Positions 1-11,894 of a stretch of 64,000 nucleotides of DNA are shown one piece after another. The position numbers and the translations under genes are program-made. How positions within the stretch are numbered: the first letter of the stretch is position 1; the number at the start of each line of letters is the position of its first letter. The notes beneath the pieces are model-generated. The model was given only the letters and a program-made list of their open reading frames with translations. It had not been told where the DNA came from and did no database searches. The stretch comes from Opisthocomus hoazin (Eukaryota; Chordata; Aves; Opisthocomiformes; Opisthocomidae), in the NCBI RefSeq assembly GCF_030867145.1, contig NC_134414.1, positions 62,965,397 through 63,029,396 of the forward strand, read 5' to 3'.

Positions 1-3000
1 CAGGGGGCTTAATGACTGCTGTGGTCATTCAGAGGTCCTGAAGGTAAAGGTCTAGAAGAGCCATGCTGTAATAGAAGAGAGAGAAAGTCTTGGCATTTGG
101 AAGCTGAAAATGCCACCTCTAAAGAGCTGGAAAATAGAGAAGAGCAGGTGCTTCTTGATGGCTAGAAGGTAGTTTGCAGAAATTTAGTTTCACTCTCTGT
201 ATTTGCAGTTTCGGTGAGGTCTAGTAACAAACGCTGGTACAATTCCAGTGATTTTAGTCGAAAGAGTAGCCAGCTTTCTGGCACTTCAAACAGATACCAA
301 GCAAGAAGGCAATGGAGAGGGCACCCTGTGTCTGTGATTGCCTCCAAAAAATGCCCTTTGCTGTTGTTAAATCTTCTGTGCATTATTACCCCAGACTGTA
401 AGTGCCTGGCCATTCTGCTTCTGCTGGAAATAGGGTTCTTATTAGGTCTCTTGTTGCAGCAGCAGAAGGTATGTTTTCTGGCACGTCTGTATCCACACAT
501 GTGGATCTTATTCATACAGAGCATGGGAAAATACTTTTCCGTGCTTGACCTGTAGACCTTTGTACATGGGACAACGCACACTCGTTGTGTAGTCTTATTT
601 TTCAGGTTTTTGTGCTTATATATACCATGGTAAAAGTGTCAGTTAAGTTGTTGTGAAATATAATGATATACTAGCATCACTGCAAACCTGACCAAGTCAT
701 GTGCACGTACACTGGAGATGTAAACCTTCAAACAGTAGCGACCGTGAAGGTTGTCGAACCTATTTACGAGTGCTGAGGGAGTGCAGGCTCTGTGATAGGC
801 GTTTGCAGGGATGTTCCTTGGTCGGGATGTTCTGTACAGCATCTCCTTTTTCAGCGTGCCAGCGATGGAGCAATTAGCAGCGATGCAGACTTAGATAGCC
901 TCCGTCTTCCATCACGGTTTATTACTTTGTAGATTAAACAGAAGAGGTTTGCAGTGTGTTTTCCATGTAAAGTAGTTTAGCATTTGATGTTTCTGTCAGA
1001 CACAGTGAATAAAACAGTAGCAGAAGCTGATGCATGTGTATGTAGCTATGGCCAAGTTGTGATATCTTTTGAGAAACAGGGTGTGAACATATAATTAAAG
1101 ACTATGGGATGCGTTTTACACTTTGTGGCTAAGGTTTTAAAAAAAAAAAAACCCAAAGTAGCTCTTCAGTTCTGCATCTCCACCCTGGAGAAGCTTGTTC
1201 TGAAGGAGAGACTTGAGATTTTTTTTTTTTTTAATTTTTTTTTTTTCCCCCTAGGAGGACTCCTACGTGTACTAGAAATAGCCGGGGTGCAACATGCCCC
1301 AGTTCCATCCCCTGCGCAGGCACCAGCATGGCGAGGACGGTGTGGTGGGAGCAAGTGGGCTCCGTAGCCGCTGGTGGTGGGAGAAGCGTGGCGGGGAGAG
1401 CTCCGGCTGCTCCTCCTGCGTCCGCAGCCGCAGAAACAGGCCGTGCTGGCACACAGAAGGAAGACGATGTCTTCGCCGTTTCCTGAGTTTCCAGAGGAGG
1501 GGAGAAACGGCAGGAGCAGGGGACGGGGCGGTGGAAGCCCTTACCTGGGCTCTGCGGCTCGCTGGAGCCAGGCAGAGATGGGGGGTCTCTGCTCTTTCCT
1601 GACGCCCAGAGCCCCTCCGTCCTGCCCAGGACGGTCCTACCCTGTCCCCGAGGTGCAGCCTGAGCCTAGGCCCTCCTCCTCCTCTGTCACACGTGGTGGG
1701 GGAATGGGGAGCGTCAGTCATGTGGGGTGGGCTGACCTTTTAGGGCATCTCGGCATAGGGGACAGTGATCTGTCTCCCTGTACAGGGAGAAAAAACTGTA
1801 GGAAAGTGCAAGTTTATCCCCTCAAAAGTTGGCAGACAACGTAGGCAGCTGCAGCATCTGAAATTCTGGGTTTTTTTCACGCTGAGTAGATTTCAGGCTG
1901 TGTCCCATTAAATCAGACCTTAGAATCCTTTAAATATACTTGTGTGATTACAGCTAACCCAGTGTAGCTAAAGCTGCTTTATTAATTAGATGGACATGCT
2001 GGGTTGTAACGTGCTAAAAATACCAGTGCTGATAATCTTGGTCACTTCTCATTTTCAGCACGGCTTCTTTGTACCAAATCACCATGCTGTAGACGGGCCG
2101 GGGTTATCCCAGGCAGGGCTTTATTATTCCAGCAAAGGTATTTCTTTGTTATTTTGATAGGAAACAGCAGATAGGCAATAAGCTAACAAACTCACAATGG
2201 GTGGAAGTTCATTAATAATCGATATCCTTGTTGTGTGTATGATGTATGGAGATGTTGAGCCCTTTGGAGCAGCAGGTGTTCGTACAGTGTCGTTACAACG
2301 GGGCCTCGCCTGTCACCAGATTTGCGGCGCTGATGGTAGCGAAGGATGACTTTTTGGCACGCCGGCCAGTTTGGTGGGGTCGGGGAGCGGGTAGCTGCAT
2401 GCAGAGAGCGAGGCCGTTGTGGGGCGTGTTAGAACGTGGCGGGGAGGGGGACGAGAATGAGCACCTGCCATGCCGAGGCGAGCGTGTTTCTTGTTGGCAG
2501 TCTGTATGTCAGAGGTAGTATGTTGCTGAAGTTATTCTCAAAACACCTTATTTTTTTTTTTTTCCTTCCCTTTTAAAAGAAATACTGCATTAAGCAGCGG
2601 TCTAGCTTCGTAAGACACAAGTAGGTCAAAGTGCTGTCAGGACTGTCTTGCATACCACCTACAAACGCAGCTCAAAAATACGTCGAGTGCCAAGTTAGAG
2701 AGGGAGAGCAGGCGATGCACTCCGACTCCTTGGCTTGCGCTGAAGTCTGGAGCACAGATGAGCAAGGACATGATAAAGCGTCACAGCCCTGGCTTTTGAC
2801 GTCACTTTGGCCGACAGCCCTGCCGGGCAGGCGATGGGAGTCCGGACGCTTTGCCAGCGCTGTGAGCAGGTGGAGCTGGGCGCTGGGCGCGGTGCGCGCT
2901 TCCCCTTCGCAGCGCTGGGAGCGCGTTGCGTCTGTAAAACGGGTTGCTTCACCCTCAGTTTGGGACATGGCGGAGGCAGAGCAGCGAGGTTAGTGGCTAG

Positions 3001-3508
3001 CTAAGTGCGCAGAGGCACCGTTACGATCATCCCCCCTGGATGCCCTGACGTAAGGAAGCGTGAAAAAACCTCTCAAGTTCACTGACCTGCAGATAATTTT
3101 GGGGGGAAGTAAGCAGCCGCTGAGAGTGCATTGAAAAGACACTTTGGCTTGTTGAAAACACCCGGCCCAGTACATTTTTTTGCTTGTTCATGGCGGTGGG
3201 CCCTGCCTCCACCGCTTCCCCTGGCCGTTGCCGACTTGGTGGGCGCAGGGTGGGAGCCGGAGCACGGCACCGGGCACCGACACGCCTGCGAGCCTCCCTG
3301 GGAGGCCAGGGCTGCCTCCCCCTCCACCCTGCCCAGGCCCTCCCATTGTGCCTTCAGCGCCGGCCCCGGTGTTTCGGCACGTAACGTACCCCCTCCGCGC
3401 GTCCTCACGCACGGGAGGAGGGCGACCGGGTTTGCGGCAGCGTCAGGGTATGGGATGGTGTCCCCGCGTCACCTACAGGCGCGATCACGCTCTCCTTTCT
3501 CTTGACAG
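1..3508 (+). other. MBNL2: MBNL2 last intron (3' part)
   Basis: The stretch ends in a pyrimidine-rich tract and an AG at 3507-3508, directly before the recognised last coding exon of MBNL2, so it is inferred to be the 3' part of the final intron. I looked for the other small alternative MBNL2 C-terminal exons and did not find them, so they should lie left of the window. It holds a T-rich tract (1219-1246) and patches of higher GC (about 1290-1720, 2240-2500 and 2800-3480). Open frames in those patches overlap on both strands and look like no known protein. Confidence 0.8.
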
Positions 3509-3636
3509 ATAATCCTGAAATAGCCGGCAGGAGCGGAACGGAGTGCCACGAAGCCTCCCTGCGGACGGCCAAGCACGGCTACTGTACATACTACCCCATC
3601 TCCTCCTCTCTAGAGTTGCCACAAACTGCATGCTAA
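3509..3636 (+). CDS. MBNL2: MBNL2 last coding exon (C-terminal tail, two possible frames)
   Basis: Muscleblind-like 2 is a CCCH zinc-finger RNA-binding protein that regulates alternative splicing, polyadenylation and mRNA localisation. Only its C-terminal exon is in the window; the zinc fingers lie upstream. After the acceptor AG at 3508, the frame that completes a split codon with AT (3509-3510) gives 41 residues ending in YCTYYPISSSLELPQTAC and stops at TAA 3634-3636. This closely matches the long MBNL2 tail known in mammals. Read from the first base, the exon instead gives IILK and stops at TAG 3521-3523, the other known MBNL C-terminus. Upstream splice choice therefore selects the tail. 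MBNL1 and MBNL3 share similar tails, but RAP2A next door supports MBNL2. The tail is more diverged from human than I would expect (about 13 of 41 residues, from memory). Confidence 0.9.
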
Positions 3637-6484
3637 GTCAAGAATTTGTTCTTACGGACAAATCACAAACTCGAAAAAGCTAGTGCTGCTATGTCATATT
3701 ATGAATATTAAATATGGTATGCTTACTATACTCCAACCTAAAATAGTTAACTACCTGATACCAGCTGTGATGTTTCAAGACATAAAGGGTAACGTTTAGT
3801 TTTAAAGGTTTTCTAAGCATAGTTTAATTCTTGCAAATACTGTCTTTTCTCCATAACTCTACCTAACGGGAATGGTCCAGTTCAGTTAGCCTCGTGAGAT
3901 TCAGGGTGCGGGAATCTTCCGAGCTCAGCAATAATGAAGTTGCATTGGCTAAAAACTTACCCCAGCTGCAGGTTTAGTTTTCACCCGAGCTACGATTGGG
4001 GCTTTTCTTCTCGGTTGAATAAGCCTTGGCTTTGCTCCCCTAGAGAGTCGGCTCCGAGAGAGAGGAAGGGCAGCGCAGCCCCGTGTCCTGCACGTCGCCC
4101 TGCCGATCCGAGTATTTTTAGCCAGAAGTCCAAAGCAAAGCACAAATTCTTTAGATGCGCGTGGTTGGTGTTTGACTTGTATGGAGAAGTTGCATTTGAA
4201 TCATAGCAGAATAGCAGAAGAAAATTTTAAAAATTTTGCACAGTATGAACTTCATACCCCTTTCGATCCCCAAAAGAACAAAGTCTTGAGAATATTATTT
4301 TACGAGTATATTTATAATGTTTTTAAAAGAGACTTTGCAGAAGTGCCTAAATTTTGTCACATCAGACTTGATGAAAGTGAGCCTGATGCCAACAGTCAAA
4401 TCTCACCGGAAGCGAGGAATCTTTCAAACTGATAGTCAGGTTACCAAAAAGATCCAAGCTGTTGAGAAGTAACTTCCAGAAGCGTAAAATCAAACAGCGG
4501 GAAACAAAAAGACCAAACTTAACAAAAGAAAAGGCGAAAAAGAAGGCTGTAGATGAAGAGATTTGTATGATACTCTAATTTAATTAAAATTCAGTTGAGT
4601 CACTGAAACTTCATAGGTGACTTTAATCTAGACTATTAACTGAACACGCTAAGAATGTAGAATGAGATTCAGTTTAATCATTACTGTATTTGCATTTTTT
4701 TAAAAATTGGATTAGAAGACTGTAACCAGATCAGAGTGGAGAAAAAAAAAGTAGTTCTTTTAATTGTTTTTCTTTAAAAACATATTTTATGTCACAAAAG
4801 TATGAAGATATCTTTAATACAATTATATACATATTATATATACATACATACATATATATGGATGAAGCAGATTTTAATGTTGTTTACTTTTTTAAATACT
4901 TTGTTGATTTACAAGGTAATTATATATGTATAATTAAAATTTCATTTGTTTGATTTGAGATTTGTTTCAAGCACTATTGTACCAAATATTTCATATTTCA
5001 CATTTTATATGTTGCACATGTATCACATAAATGACATAGTTTTTAAATTATTGTTTAAAAAAAACAAGACAGCTGTTATAAGTGGATATTATGTATAATT
5101 GTTTGCAGCATAAGTTTTCTATGTGGACATTATTAGTGATTGCAGTATTTTAACTTAACCTCTTCAGATTGATTGTAAACTATTTTAAACTTCGGCAGCA
5201 CTGCCTGTTCTGAACGACTGAAGGCACTAACCATATAATTATTTGTCTAGGAAATTATTTTCCGGGCTAAATCTCGTTTGTCCGATGTCTAATTACTATC
5301 TATTTATATATAAAGCTGGAGATTTGATCATCCGAAAGGAAAAAAAAAAAGAATCACGATTCGATTGTAAAATTAACATAGTGCTTGTAACGTTGCGTTA
5401 GTTTTAATTTGTGGAAGAATAACGTATCTTAACTTGTTACTTTAGCAGTTAAGGTATCACCATTATATACTATTAAAACACTAATATTTGTAGACTTTCT
5501 CAGTCATTATAATTAGGTAGTTGACACTGCAACTTGCCTATATCTGTCAAAGTTGTTTTTATTTTTTTATAATAGTTAATTTAGGCATTTGGGTAGCTTC
5601 TTGTATAATACTAAATGGTAAATTATCCATGTTGTTTAAATATTTTATGTAGATAACTCCTCAAGACATTGTTTTGTGTGAACTTTTTATGTTTCGAAAT
5701 AACTGTTATTCTATGTTTTTTACAATTAATCCAATACTACTATTTTTTGCCCATGGATGATGAAGCTTCGGATACATCAGGTCTTTCATCCAGATAAACT
5801 GACAGACAAAAAGAGAAAATGTATTTTTAATAAGAGATCCACTTTCCGACTTTATGACTTTGTAATATTCCTGAAAACTGTACAAGTACAAACCTAGGCG
5901 AACAGTAAGGAGGCAATTACAGAGATGTGCAAATACGTGTACAACAGATTCTGCATTTTATTTATTTATAAAGTAATTTTATAGACTATTTCAAAATTTG
6001 GGAAGATCTAAAACTATTTTTCTGTATAAATATTATTTGCCAAAACTTTGTTTATATTTTAAAAAAAAGTCTAATGAAAATGGTTAAATTTTAAATGCTT
6101 TGTTTAATTAAAAAAAAAAAAAAAAACCAACAAAAAACCAAGAAATAAACCCCCCCTAAAAGAACCATGAGATGGGCCAACACAGAGACAGTGAATACTG
6201 TAGCTGGGACACGGTTTCAAGTGACTCGAGATGTCTCAGTGTTTATTTTCTTCAAGGGATACAGCACCTCACCAAAATACCTTTTTGTTTGCCTCTCTCA
6301 TCCAGCATAATTGACGACGCGTACGATGAGTATTTCGGTAACAGTTAAAAGAAACCCCTCCATTCACTCTTTTTCAGCATATAACTACTAGTGGTCTGTT
6401 AAATAGCCATTCTATTTCTGTTGTGACGTTAAATTCATCCACCCGATGTACAACCACTGAAATAAAAAGAAGCATTTTAAAATG
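3637..6484 (+). other. MBNL2: MBNL2 3' untranslated region (end approximate)
   Basis: AT-rich sequence follows the MBNL2 stop with no splice signals or recognised coding. It contains A/T runs, a TA/CATA-rich patch at about 4825-4860, and a genomic A tract at 6110-6126. The right end is uncertain. The first canonical AATAAA after the stop is at 6144-6149, and another at 6461-6466 has a G/T-rich stretch behind it. A 3' UTR of roughly 2.5-2.85 kb is therefore inferred. An 83-codon ATG frame at 4181-4432 is probably a chance frame in AT-rich DNA (see findings). Confidence 0.75.
6461..6466 (+). promoter_or_regulatory. MBNL2: Candidate MBNL2 polyadenylation signal
   Basis: This is an exact AATAAA with G/T-rich sequence 40-70 bases downstream (for example TTTGTCTGGGGCCTGGGG), which fits a cleavage site near 6480-6490. 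An earlier AATAAA at 6144-6149 and an ATTAAA at 6107-6112 are alternatives. They flank a genomic A tract, so oligo-dT internal priming could mimic a 3' end there. Confidence 0.45.
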
Positions 6485-6596
6485 AGAGCAGAGTCAGGGC
6501 GATCCTTTCTTTGTCTGGGGCCTGGGGTAACAAAAATAGTCGCAAGAAAGGGGAGGAGTCTTTGAAAAGTAGATCGTTACTGTGTTCCGGTTTGGT

Positions 6597-6694
6597 TTAT
6601 TTTATGTTATGGTATGTTATATGTTATTTTATGTTATTTTATTTTATGTTGTTTTATTTTATTTTACGTTATGTTATTTTGTTATTTTATTTTT
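6597..6694. repeat. TTTTA/TGTTA pentanucleotide microsatellite
   Basis: About 100 bases consist almost wholly of five-base units such as TTTTA, TGTTA and TATGT, just beyond the inferred end of MBNL2. The units are interrupted and mixed, which indicates an old, imperfect array. Confidence 0.85.
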
Positions 6695-8350
6695 TCCTTA
6701 ATTGCATGTTCAAGTAACAAATCCTTACGTGGAATCCCCAGGTGTAGGATGCAGGCAGATGCTCTGTGAGGAAGCACTTGCCCTGCTCCGCGGGAGACAG
6801 CGTGCGGAGGACGCCGGGCTGGGCGGTGTTTGCCCCAGCAGTCATTCCGTGCCCTTTCCGCTTCCCCGTGCGTGCTGGGGTGCCAGCAGGCAGTGGTTAT
6901 CCCAGCTGGTTATCCCAGCGGCGTGGCTTGCAGATGCCTAACCCTTGGGGGATTTCTTCACCGGCGCATCCTCTGCATCCTCTTTTCTCGCCTACGTCTC
7001 GGAGAGCGTCGCACCAACAAACAACCCCCGCCATCAACTCGTTCCTCCGGGGAGAGCGGCATCGCCGGGGATCTGCGTGCCCGAGGGCAGCGATCCCATG
7101 GCAAGCCAGTGGCAGCGGAGGGATTCAAACCTCTGGCTTGCAGCTCCGTGGTTTCTTCAGACCATCTTCTCTGATCTGTCTTCTTAAATGCTTTGAAGAA
7201 AGGAAATACAGCTCCTGCAGAATCAAGAAGAGTTTGTGTCATCAAGTTGTATACGTTGCATCAGCACGGGGCTGGTTTGAAAGGAGTCCGAGGTCGCTGG
7301 TGATGTGGAAGACCAGCAGGCTGACCAGTCTGTTTGGACGTGTCGCGGCCGTACCGAGCCAGGAGCCTGCTGAGAACGAGCGTGTGGGGTGGAGAGGGCT
7401 TGCGAGGGACGGGGAAGGACTGCAGCAGTGGAGGGCTGCGAGGGCATCGCAGAGCAGAGGCAGCAAGCGATTCATGTTCAGCTCCTGACGATTGAGGAGC
7501 AGAAACCCCATCTGCTCACACTTTCTTACGTTAAAGCCCACCCTGAGCAGTTGTCAGCTGCCAAGAAGGGCCAGGACATGTCAGTTTTTCTTGTCTAAAA
7601 GCTGCTTTGTTTCTTGTCAGCTTTGGCTCTGTTTTGGCAGCAGAGAAGCGCTCGTGGGAGCCGCGAGCTCTGAGGAGCCGCACCGAACCGGCTGTCTTTG
7701 TACACCTCCATGGGCCAGAGAACGTCAGCGTTCCCAAAATGAAGCAAGGTGCTTCAGCAACCCTCGGTATCCCCGCAGACAGAGGGTGGCCAGAGGGCTG
7801 CTCCCCAGCAGGGAGCCGACCCTCGCCCCGGCACCGTGCCGCTCGGCATCGGCCTTCCCCAGGGCACACCGGCCGGGTCCAGGCTGACAGCATCTGGCTG
7901 GCCCCACGTGGTGTAGCCGTCACCGTGAGTCTTGACTATGATTTTTGGTATGTTTTGCTTGGTTTTTCAGTCGGAAGGTCTGAAGTAATCCGAGGGCTGG
8001 GTTTGGTTTGGGGTTTTTTTTTGCAGCCCGCTGGAATTAATAGCATGAAACAAAAGGGGATGATGTGATATTTGAGGGGTCGGAGCCTGCTGGGGTAGCT
8101 TTGCGTGTTCGTATGCAGCGGAGGAAGCCAAAACTGGTTCAGCCTTGTCCGCGCTGCGTTTTGGGAGTGTCTGTTGAGCAAGCTGCCGAAACAGCGGCTG
8201 GGTTTTGCTTCGGGAGGAGCCGTTCTGCTCCAGAAGAAAGCCTAGGAACAGCCCGACATTTCTGTACCGTGGGCGGTCACGGAAAAAGGGCTCGTGGGCA
8301 AGGCTGCTTGACGGTGTGGGCGCTGAGTCTTCTGCTAGTGGCATTTATCG
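6695..8350. other. GC-rich intergenic patch, no gene recognised
   Basis: A patch clearly richer in G+C and CpG than its surroundings begins just after the pentanucleotide repeat. It has an open frame of 240 codons (6766-7488, starting at GTG) and several overlapping frames on both strands. None resembles a known protein, and long frames are expected at this composition. A small tandem copy of GGTTATCCCAGC lies at about 6895-6922. Confidence 0.5.
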
Positions 8351-9636
8351 CACGAATTCCTGGGACCCAAAAAAATGCCTTGCCTGGGATTGCTGAAAAC
8401 CTTCCTTGGCATCTGGTCGTATGCCTACCACGCTCTTTATGCAATAATTTCTTTAGCCAAGCCTTTTGCCGAGTAACCTCCCTTTTTAACATCATGTAAT
8501 TGGCAGTTCTGGAGGCTTTTTGCATGGGTCAAGATCATTTTTATTGCTGGGGTTTGGGGGTGGGCAATACCATCTCAGCTGTTCACTAAAGCAGTTACTG
8601 TTGCTGGTATAGGTATTTGAGCAAATAGTGACAGGTGTGGAATATGTCGTTGAATTATCTGTGAATGAATAAACCATAGAAACATCTTAGAAATTCTTAC
8701 TCTTCTAATTCTGTAATTATAGAAACCATAGAAATTGTAGAAAATAAATTACATACTGTTTTATGAAAATACCTTCTGGTACAGGAGGGCAAAACTGCTC
8801 AGAAGCGTGAAAGGAAGATACCGGTGCGAGCTCCTTATGCAGTGTTGTGTTGCAGTCGCATGATTTCCACCCAAGCTTCTTGCAGAGTGAGGAAAATACG
8901 CTGGGCTTTATGGTTTAGGAAAATCACTCCAGGAAAGATTCCCTGCTCCTCTCATCTTCAAAGAGCTGGATTTGGATACTGCTCTTAAGGACAACGCGTT
9001 CTGGTGAGTGTCCTCCCCAGTGTAATTGTCGCAAACCGGTCAGGGCGTAGCCTGCGCAGAAGGTGGTTCCTCGGAGGGTCACAGGACTAAAGAGATGCTG
9101 GGACGCGGTGGTGGCGAGGGTGACCACAACGGTGTGAGGTTCACTTCGCAGGAAGAGCCCCCAGGGATGGTCATGCGGGCGCGTGCCTACGCTAAACCTG
9201 AGCTGTGTTTACATTTGCCATGAACGCCTCTCCTTTTCACGGCAGGGTAGAGGGAGGAAGTGCTTTTATTTCCTTCTTTTATGGCTATGGTCACCACACC
9301 GAATGCCAGCGGAGCACGTTCAGAGATGCTGAAGTCGGTAGCTGACAGCACAGCTCGGGACTGCGACCAAGCAAGTTTTTCACACTTGGGGAGCTCTTAA
9401 AGTGGGATCCAGCTTTCTCTCTGTAGCTGTCGAGGATCATTTTGGGCGCTGCAGGATACTCGCTTGGCCTGAAGTTGCTGCTGCCGAGGAGCACAGGTCT
9501 GGATGGGTATCTTAAGTCTGCCACCCCCTGCAGGTGTCTCAGATGAGTTCAGCCAAGGGATCCCACCTGTTTTCACAAAGGACTGTCCATCGTAACAGTG
9601 GTTTTGACGGATTTTAAAACACCACCATGCACAAGA

Positions 9637-9685
9637 AATCACAAAATCATGAGATTGGCGTAAATGGTCTGATGGTTAAAATCCC
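9637..9685. repeat. Possible relic of an old amniote interspersed repeat
   Basis: The phrase ACAAAATCATGAGATTGG followed by a decayed second half resembles a repeat tail I associate with reptile and bird genomes. I cannot name the family, and the match is short. Confidence 0.25.
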
Positions 9686-11856
9686 CGTTCTTCTCTGTAG
9701 GTATTTGGAGTACATTTATCTTGCATATTTAAGCTTTTTCTCTCCTACCGTGATGCCTAGAAGAGTTTTTCATGTCATCTAAGGTGCCCATGTGCTCACG
9801 GAGGTAAAGTTCAAGAGCAGCTCCTAACATTCTTGAAAAAGCCATGAAAATGGACAACACAAATTTTACAGATTTGGTAAATTCAAGATGTTCTTGTCTC
9901 TTAACAGGTTATAGGGAGAAATTAAAAAATATGGTAACCCTTTGGTATGTAACATAATTTCCTCAGGCTTAATCTTCACATGGGCTATATTCAGTTATTA
10001 TTATGCCAATGGAGGTGTGATGTTATCAGTAGAACTTAGTCTGAATGCAATTGCAATGGGATAGACTGTCCCTGCGTGCAAATAAATTGTTCTGTTTCAG
10101 TGTTTCATGTGGAATGATTGTACCCTACTCTAGCCCACGTAGTTATGTATCTTTAATTTCCCTGTCTGTAAGGTGTGATAACAAGCTGTCCTTTGACAGG
10201 CGTTGGTAGAGCCCACACATTGATTTCCAGGTTTAAGATAAATAGTGAAAGGCAGGAGTCCTGGTTTGTGTCCTTCCTCAGGCCGAATGTGTTTGAAAAG
10301 AAAAGCTACGTAAGGAAGCATCGGTAAATGAGGACTCGTGTAGAAAAACAGTGGTCAGCCTTGGTTGGATGTCAGTAGGCTTTCTAACGACAAGGTGTGA
10401 TAGAAAGCATTTTCCCTTCCTATTGGCTTTAAAAATTATTACTTTATAGCCATTCTAGAGAACATAAAGTAGGTTGAACTCTTCTAATAGGGAATCAGTG
10501 CCTTCCTTCGTGAGCGTGGGCTTTCTGATCCAGACCAGTCACTGGAGATGTCCCTGGGCTGATGGCACTGCCCATTCCTTGGCTGTCGTCTTGGAGTAAG
10601 AGCTTATGGGCGGCAGCAGAGGCACACTGGCAACTCCTCCTGCGGCCTGTGGACTTTTAGTTTTATTTCCTTTTAACTGGGTGATGCGAAAGGCTGAGCT
10701 TCTTCCAGTCCAAGTTTATTTGGAGTTGGAGGTATACATAAGGAATTTTGGTTGGTGTTTTTCTCCCCAACTTACTTGTTAGACTGATCACACATCCTTT
10801 GTAGCTTTTAAGGGCCAGGCTACTTAGTATTTCAAGTTTGTTTCAGTCATCTTTAAATGCACATTTCAGATGTGCTTGTTTGTTTTCCAGATCAGTTCCT
10901 CTTACTCTTCACAGAACTTACTCTGCAGCAAGGTATTTCAACTGTTCTGCTTTATGAAGTACAATCCAAAAAAATAATTTATAACAACATAAAGAGAGCT
11001 TATAAGGCAAATGAAACCAAATTACATTAAATTATCAGCCAACTCTGCACTTTCTTACTTGTAGCCACTCTGTTTGCCAGGCATAGCACAGTATTTATAT
11101 GGATTGCCTGAACAGGGGCAATGGTTTTCTTCTGAGCATCCTTTTCTGTGTACAGGCAGAACAGAATTATGTTTTTACTACACAAAATTAAGGCCTTTTG
11201 CATTCAGCCCCAGGCTTCCTGTATAAGCAAATGGAGAGAGAGCGACTGAGGCTTTGCCAGAGGACAACAACGTCCAACTTCTAGGCAGGGTTGCCTCTTC
11301 TGGAGCCTGCCCAGCCCGGCTGCCTGTGGAGATGCCTCAGGTGACCCCCTCCTACGCCGAGCTGGGGTCCATGGCGAGGTGCTGTGCAACCTCATGCCTG
11401 CCCCCAGAGAGACAGATCCTGCTCGCTCTAGCTTTCACCGGAGCTTCTCTTCTGAGCATACGTTCACCATGGGAAGCCCGTGCTGCCTGCCAGCTTCTGC
11501 GCCTTTATTTTTGTCTGGGGGTGGTTGTTTTTTTTAAAGCATCTTGTTCCTCTTTTCTTCCTTTCATTCTAGAAATGACATAGGCTTTTTTACTGTCATC
11601 GTGGTTGAGGACCATGTTTCGGTCCTTGCAGCATCGCAGCAACTGAACAGGTCATTTACACCTGTTAGTTGCAATGAATGGATTTCTCTTGCCAGCACAG
11701 ATTGGGCACGCTGCCTGAAAGGTGAGGAGGTGATTTGTAAGTGACCTGTTCCGCAGTAATCAAATACCTTTCCCCACTGCAACACATGCACATTAATACC
11801 AATCCTTTACTGCTTAGAAAAACTTTGGGGGTAAAATGCCCTCTTGCTACTTACAA

Positions 11857-11894
11857 GAAGTATTAGCCCACCCCGTCTGAAGTATTAGCCCACC
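11857..11894. repeat. Short tandem duplication, period 22
   Basis: GAAGTATTAGCCCACC occurs exactly at 11857-11872 and again at 11879-11894, with a short unmatched spacer. This looks like a local replication-slippage duplication. Confidence 0.8.

Noticed and set aside
214-555. 113-codon frame near the left edge with acceptor-like tracts before it
   Set aside because: No similarity to MBNL2 or any known protein, and no matching donor in phase; treated as intron.
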